A stretch of DNA of 64,000 nt, from the NCBI GenBank assembly GCA_029255685.2, contig CM055313.2, forward strand, positions 45,092,079-45,156,078. Direction: 5' to 3'. Below the pieces are notes generated by a model. The model made no database searches and was not told where the DNA came from. It worked only from the letters and a program-made list of their open reading frames with translations. Positions within the stretch are counted from its first letter, which is position 1; each line of letters starts with the position of its first letter. Below are positions 60,175 to 64,000 of this stretch, piece after piece. The position numbers were made by a program, and so were the translations under genes. The stretch comes from Silene conica. Taxonomy: Eukaryota > Streptophyta > Magnoliopsida > Caryophyllales > Caryophyllaceae.

Positions 60175-61960
60175 AGTCTTATCCTCGTTCTCATGCTTAC
60201 ACCTGATCTTGAATTCCCTCCCATCTTATCCTGGAACTACTTACATGGCTTCCTAGCTCAACCCCATTGCCGGAACTTATCCTTCCTTGGCTCGAGTGAG
60301 TAACTTGCTTTTATGGACTTAGAGGAATCCTTTAGGTTAACCGCAGTTCGTGTTTTGGGACATATTGTTGTTTAGGAAAACCTATGAGATATTTTGAGAC
60401 GTAATCTGGTGATCCTAGTGTCTATATGTTACTAATTGAGAGAGTGGAAGTGAATGAGGAAATACTTAAGTGGGTAGAGTTTTATACACGACTTTCGGTT
60501 GAACTTAGATATGAGGACTCTTTTGCATTGTGAGTATTTGTGGACTTGGAAGTACCATTTTGGAATGTAAGGGTGATGCTGGAGTCTTGGGCGAATTTAG
60601 AGGAACATGCTTTAGATGATGTTGATGCCAAATGCTGGAATGAGGTAAGTTAGAGATGCTGAAACTCGAGGAAGTACTGGAATATAAAGAGACCCATAGA
60701 TTTGAGGAACGAGAGCTTTTAGTGACAGAGTGAGATTGTGGAGTCGTTTACGACTTGACTTGTGGAGTTGACTGAATGCTAGAACCTGATTTATTTAGTG
60801 GATCTCAGCGTTTGCCTAGAGAAGTACTCGATGGGACTGGATGATGCACCATTGATAGGTGGACAATTTGGAATAGCTTGTTTCGAAGTGGAAACTAGTT
60901 GACTTAATAGTAATTGGGAAGTAAGATACAGCTGTCATTGAGGAATCCTAGAAATTTAATATCCAAACCTTGGGAGTGATTTGAATTGGAATAATGGTAA
61001 CGTATTTATTTCGAGGAATCATAGTATTATGAGATACCGTGAGTGTACTATATCAAGGGACTTGTCTTTCGATGCTACTTGAGGATTTGAGAGTAGTGAC
61101 TTTTGTAAAGCCTTATTGTGAATGTCCATGTCATAGTGACGAGTCTGAACTTGAGGATGTCAGCTTACCCCTAGAAATCGAATTTGGAGATTTAGGACCG
61201 CTTATGAAAAAGTGAGATGAGGGGCGATGTGACAGAAGCTCCAGTTTGGTTAGACCAGTTTTGTGTTGTTTGAGGAAAAGATCTACCAAAAACCGTAATC
61301 AAAGTGCTTGATTTGGGAAGAGTGAGATGAGAACCTGGTGAGAATTTCGAGAAAACCGAGCCTATGGAATCATTTGTTCTAAATCATAATCTCTCTCGTG
61401 CACCGATTCTCTTTTGTGCACCCGTAAATTCGCTAAGCTATCCTCCTCTCGGTCAATTGCAACTTGTTGAGTTTCACAACCTTGCTCTTTCTGTAAGTTT
61501 TGATATAAAAACTCGTTTTCAAAAGTATTTTTGGTTTAAGGAAATGAGTAATTTGTCAACTTTGGTAAGTTTTAGTGATAATCTTCCAAGAAAACCTGGT
61601 TTTAAAGAGTTGCATATCTTGTAATTTCATTAATCTAAGCGTCGATTTGTCGTTGAACTCGTTATTGGAGACGTCTGATAACCTGAACAATGCTTACCGG
61701 CACCGGATTGATCTAAAATTTTGAACTTTAATTTATTTAATTTTGGGACTTGTCTCAGATTTGGAATGTCGGGCTCTTGAATGTACAACAAGAACCCCAA
61801 CGTCCATTGACGAAGACTTGTGCCTTGGAAAAATCGTTTGAAATCTTTGAAAGGAACCTAAGTTTGTAAAACAAGTTAAGTGAAAACTTTGATCTGATAA
61901 CGTTGCCCTTGTTACTTCTTTCAAGTTTCGAGGACGAAACTTTTTGAAAGATGGGGTGAT
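60175..61960 (+). other. Element F noncoding tail with PPT
   Basis: 1.8 kb replaces pol. No RT, RNase H or integrase motif is seen in any frame; an 86-codon frame at 61364-61624 has no support. The last 300 bp (for example 'gagacgtct' and 'ggaatgtcgggctcttgaatg') match the PPT-side interior of D. At the end come the GTTTCG/CGAAAC mini-hairpin (about 61925-61940) and the purine tract GATGGGGTGAT (61950-61960). Confidence 0.8.
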
Positions 61961-64000
61961 TGTAACATCCCGTATTTTCGTAAAGGACTATTTTATTAAA
62001 ATAAAGTAAATTACGGAATTTAATAATAATTAAATAATAATCGTAATTTATATTTGTAAGGTTCCGTTAAGTTCGTCTTAAAAATCGTTTAAGCTTAAGA
62101 TGCCTTGTTCATCTTACATCAAACCGCTTCACTTTTCCCGTTTCGCTTGTATAAAGGAAACCCGGCTCAATAAAGGTGAAAGGACAACTTAAAACCCTAC
62201 CTTAAACCTCTTCCATCGACAAAACCCTCCTACCTTATTTCATTTCACAGTAGAACTCCAACACCATTTTCATATCATTTCTCAAGCTTTAAATCATCAT
62301 CTCGAGGCCTTCCCGAACTCGGATCGAGGTAAAAGTTACATATTCGGAATCCTCGCGAGATTTATGATCTTTCCATCACTTTCAATTCCAATTTCGGGAA
62401 ACTTCATTTCGGGCCTGTTTTGCCTAATCACGAAATTACCCCCTTTAATCCGTGTTTTGTGCTTTTAGGTGGAGCTAGTAACAACCCGGAGGAAGGACTC
62501 GTGATCCTTGGAGAGTGAACCGGAGCATTCGCGGAGTAAAGGTGACTATTATGAGTAACTCGGCCTTTTTGTCTAAATTAGCACTATATGTGATTTGATT
62601 GTGTTTTGTGAAAGTTAATATGTTTATTGAGTTACCAATGTTCTTCTTATGTTTTTCAAACTGATTTGGTGAAGTTTTATTGATGAAATTGATGAGGAAA
62701 TGAGTTTTAGGAGTATACAAGTTAAGATCGGTTTAATTGGTAACTTTGTTGCTAATCCATGAAATGATTGTTTTAAGACATGTTCTTATGTGGGTTTGTT
62801 GTGGTAAACATGTTGGGAATGTTGAATGAAAGCTTAGGATCATGTATAGGAAGAATTGGAAGCGATTTGGGAATGATTTCATATGTCGTAGTTGGCAAAA
62901 ATCGCGATCGGAGACCCTGAGCCGGTCGGCCGACCGGCGGGCCGACCAGCCGGCTCAGAGTTCCCCTCCTTGTACCGTTTGTTTTTCTAAGAAATTTGGG
63001 AAAGGGTCCCCAGCCGGTGGACCGGCAGCCGGCCGGCCGGCTGGGAGCCCCCTTATGTTATTTTGTTCGTGTTTTGCGTGAAGGAGAATGAGTCCCCAGC
63101 CGGTGGACCGGCAGCCGGCCGGGCGGCTGGGGAACCCTTTATGTTGATTTGTTTTGTTGATGTTGGCTAAGAGTAAAGGACTCTCAGCCGGTTGACCGGC
63201 CGCCTGTGGCCAACCGGCTGAGAGCCCCTGATGATGTTATTTGCTTTATAACTTTTGATTCTCAAGTCGGATTGCATTGATTCTTTTTCCGTATGCTTTG
63301 TATGCATGTTTAGAGTCCCCGGAGTTCGGGCGGCACTATATTGGTTCGGGAATGAAGTGAGGATAGAGACCCCCCGGTCGGGCAACCGAAAGGAAAACCG
63401 GCTCTCCCTCGTCTTAGTTCCCGGGGTCAATTAGGTGTTGAGTGTTGTATTCAAGGAATGGATTGTAGTGTATTGAATAGCCTCCTTTGGAGATTTGGTT
63501 GTTGAACCCCTCCGTGGGTGGTTCATCGTGTTTGTTCGGACGAACCCCTCCGTGGGTGGTTCTGTCTTCTTCGTGCGAACCCCTACGTGGGTGGTTCTGC
63601 TTTCTCCGTGTCGAACCCCTCCGTGGGTGGTTCTGATTCCTTCGTGCGAACCCCTACGTGGGTGGTTCTGCCTTCCTGACGAACCCCTCCGTGGGTGGTT
63701 CTGTCTCCCTTCGTGTCGAACCCCTCCGTGGGTGGTTCAGTGTTTTGTGGTCGAACCCCTCCGTGGGTTGTTCGCGTGTGTGTATTGATTGGTATATACT
63801 TGCCTGCGTAGGGGTACTGTGTTATATACTTGCTGAATATTTTGGTATATAGGTTATGTCTTAAGTTGACCGCTGAACCTTATACTTGCTGATTGTTTAG
63901 TATCTGCTTGCCTAGTAACGGTACGGTGTCAGATCTAGATGTTTGTGATGAAGTTTAAGATGATATTGAATGATGAGTCTGATGTTTGACTTTAGTATTG
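61961..64000 (+). repeat. 3' LTR of element F (first 2040 bp)
   Basis: Starts TGTAACATCCCG and is collinear with 56309 onward with few differences, the largest being a 12-bp difference in the first hairpin. It includes the palindrome array (62925-63225) and the minisatellite (63503-63774). The end lies outside the window. Confidence 0.95.

Larger units (their letters stand above)
56309..64000 (+). mobile_element. Element F: gag-only Ty3/gypsy retrotransposon (3' LTR runs off the window)
   Basis: Plus-strand element: 5' LTR 56309-58921, PBS 58924-58935, frameshifted gag 59087-60174, 1.8 kb of noncoding sequence, PPT at about 61950, 3' LTR from 61961 to the window end (about 2040 of 2613 bp). 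PBS, leader, gag and PPT region are all closely related to G, but there is no pol. It fits the TR-GAG class and was probably mobilised by a G-like partner. Its 3' noncoding tail is related to that of D. Confidence 0.92.

Overview
The window looks like the repeat-filled intergenic DNA of a large-genome flowering plant. The evidence is Ty1/copia and Ty3/gypsy LTR retrotransposons primed by initiator tRNA-Met, a CACTA-type DNA transposon, plant-style LTRs of 1-3 kb, and no host gene, tRNA or rRNA that I can support. The species cannot be told from the sequence alone.

Essentially all 64 kb can be read as one set of nested retroelements, labelled A to I here. The outermost is gypsy element H (+). 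Its 5' LTR is cut by gypsy element I (-), whose interior is cut by copia element B (-), whose 3' LTR is cut by copia-like element A (-). The left side therefore reads A (1-6058), B (6059-13968), I (13969-18474), H (18475-21727). H pol stops inside reverse transcriptase where copia-like element C (+) begins at about 21728. C is split by three gypsy elements: D (22489-42731, -), G (45538-55904, -) and F (56309 to beyond 64000, +). D carries copia element E (26308-34887, +) and a small CACTA transposon (37367-39559). Matching target-site duplications frame D (AAAAT), E (GTAAC), G (CTCGT) and the CACTA element (AAT). The remaining junctions are inferred from LTR ends or from comparison with the second family copy.

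The elements form two families with division of labour. Copia: B and E carry gag-protease-integrase-RT-RNase H, each broken by one premature stop, while A and C carry gag only. Gypsy: G has a nearly complete gag-pol, F a frameshifted gag followed by noncoding DNA, and D no coding sequence at all. All three share PBS, leader, PPT region and an LTR box, which suggests that F and D depend on a G-like partner.

The most interesting signals are outside the genes: (1) a 12-bp stem with a 13-nt loop ending GAGATC upstream of gag in A, B, C and E, with base-pair covariation; (2) a two-stem inverted repeat in the copia LTRs whose arms differ between A and B by compensating changes; (3) paired GGTCGACC/CCGGTCGG palindromes in the copia leader and in gypsy LTRs; (4) two tandem polypurine tracts in B/E giving two different LTR starts; (5) a mosaic LTR tail in E; (6) three different minisatellites at comparable places in related gypsy LTRs.
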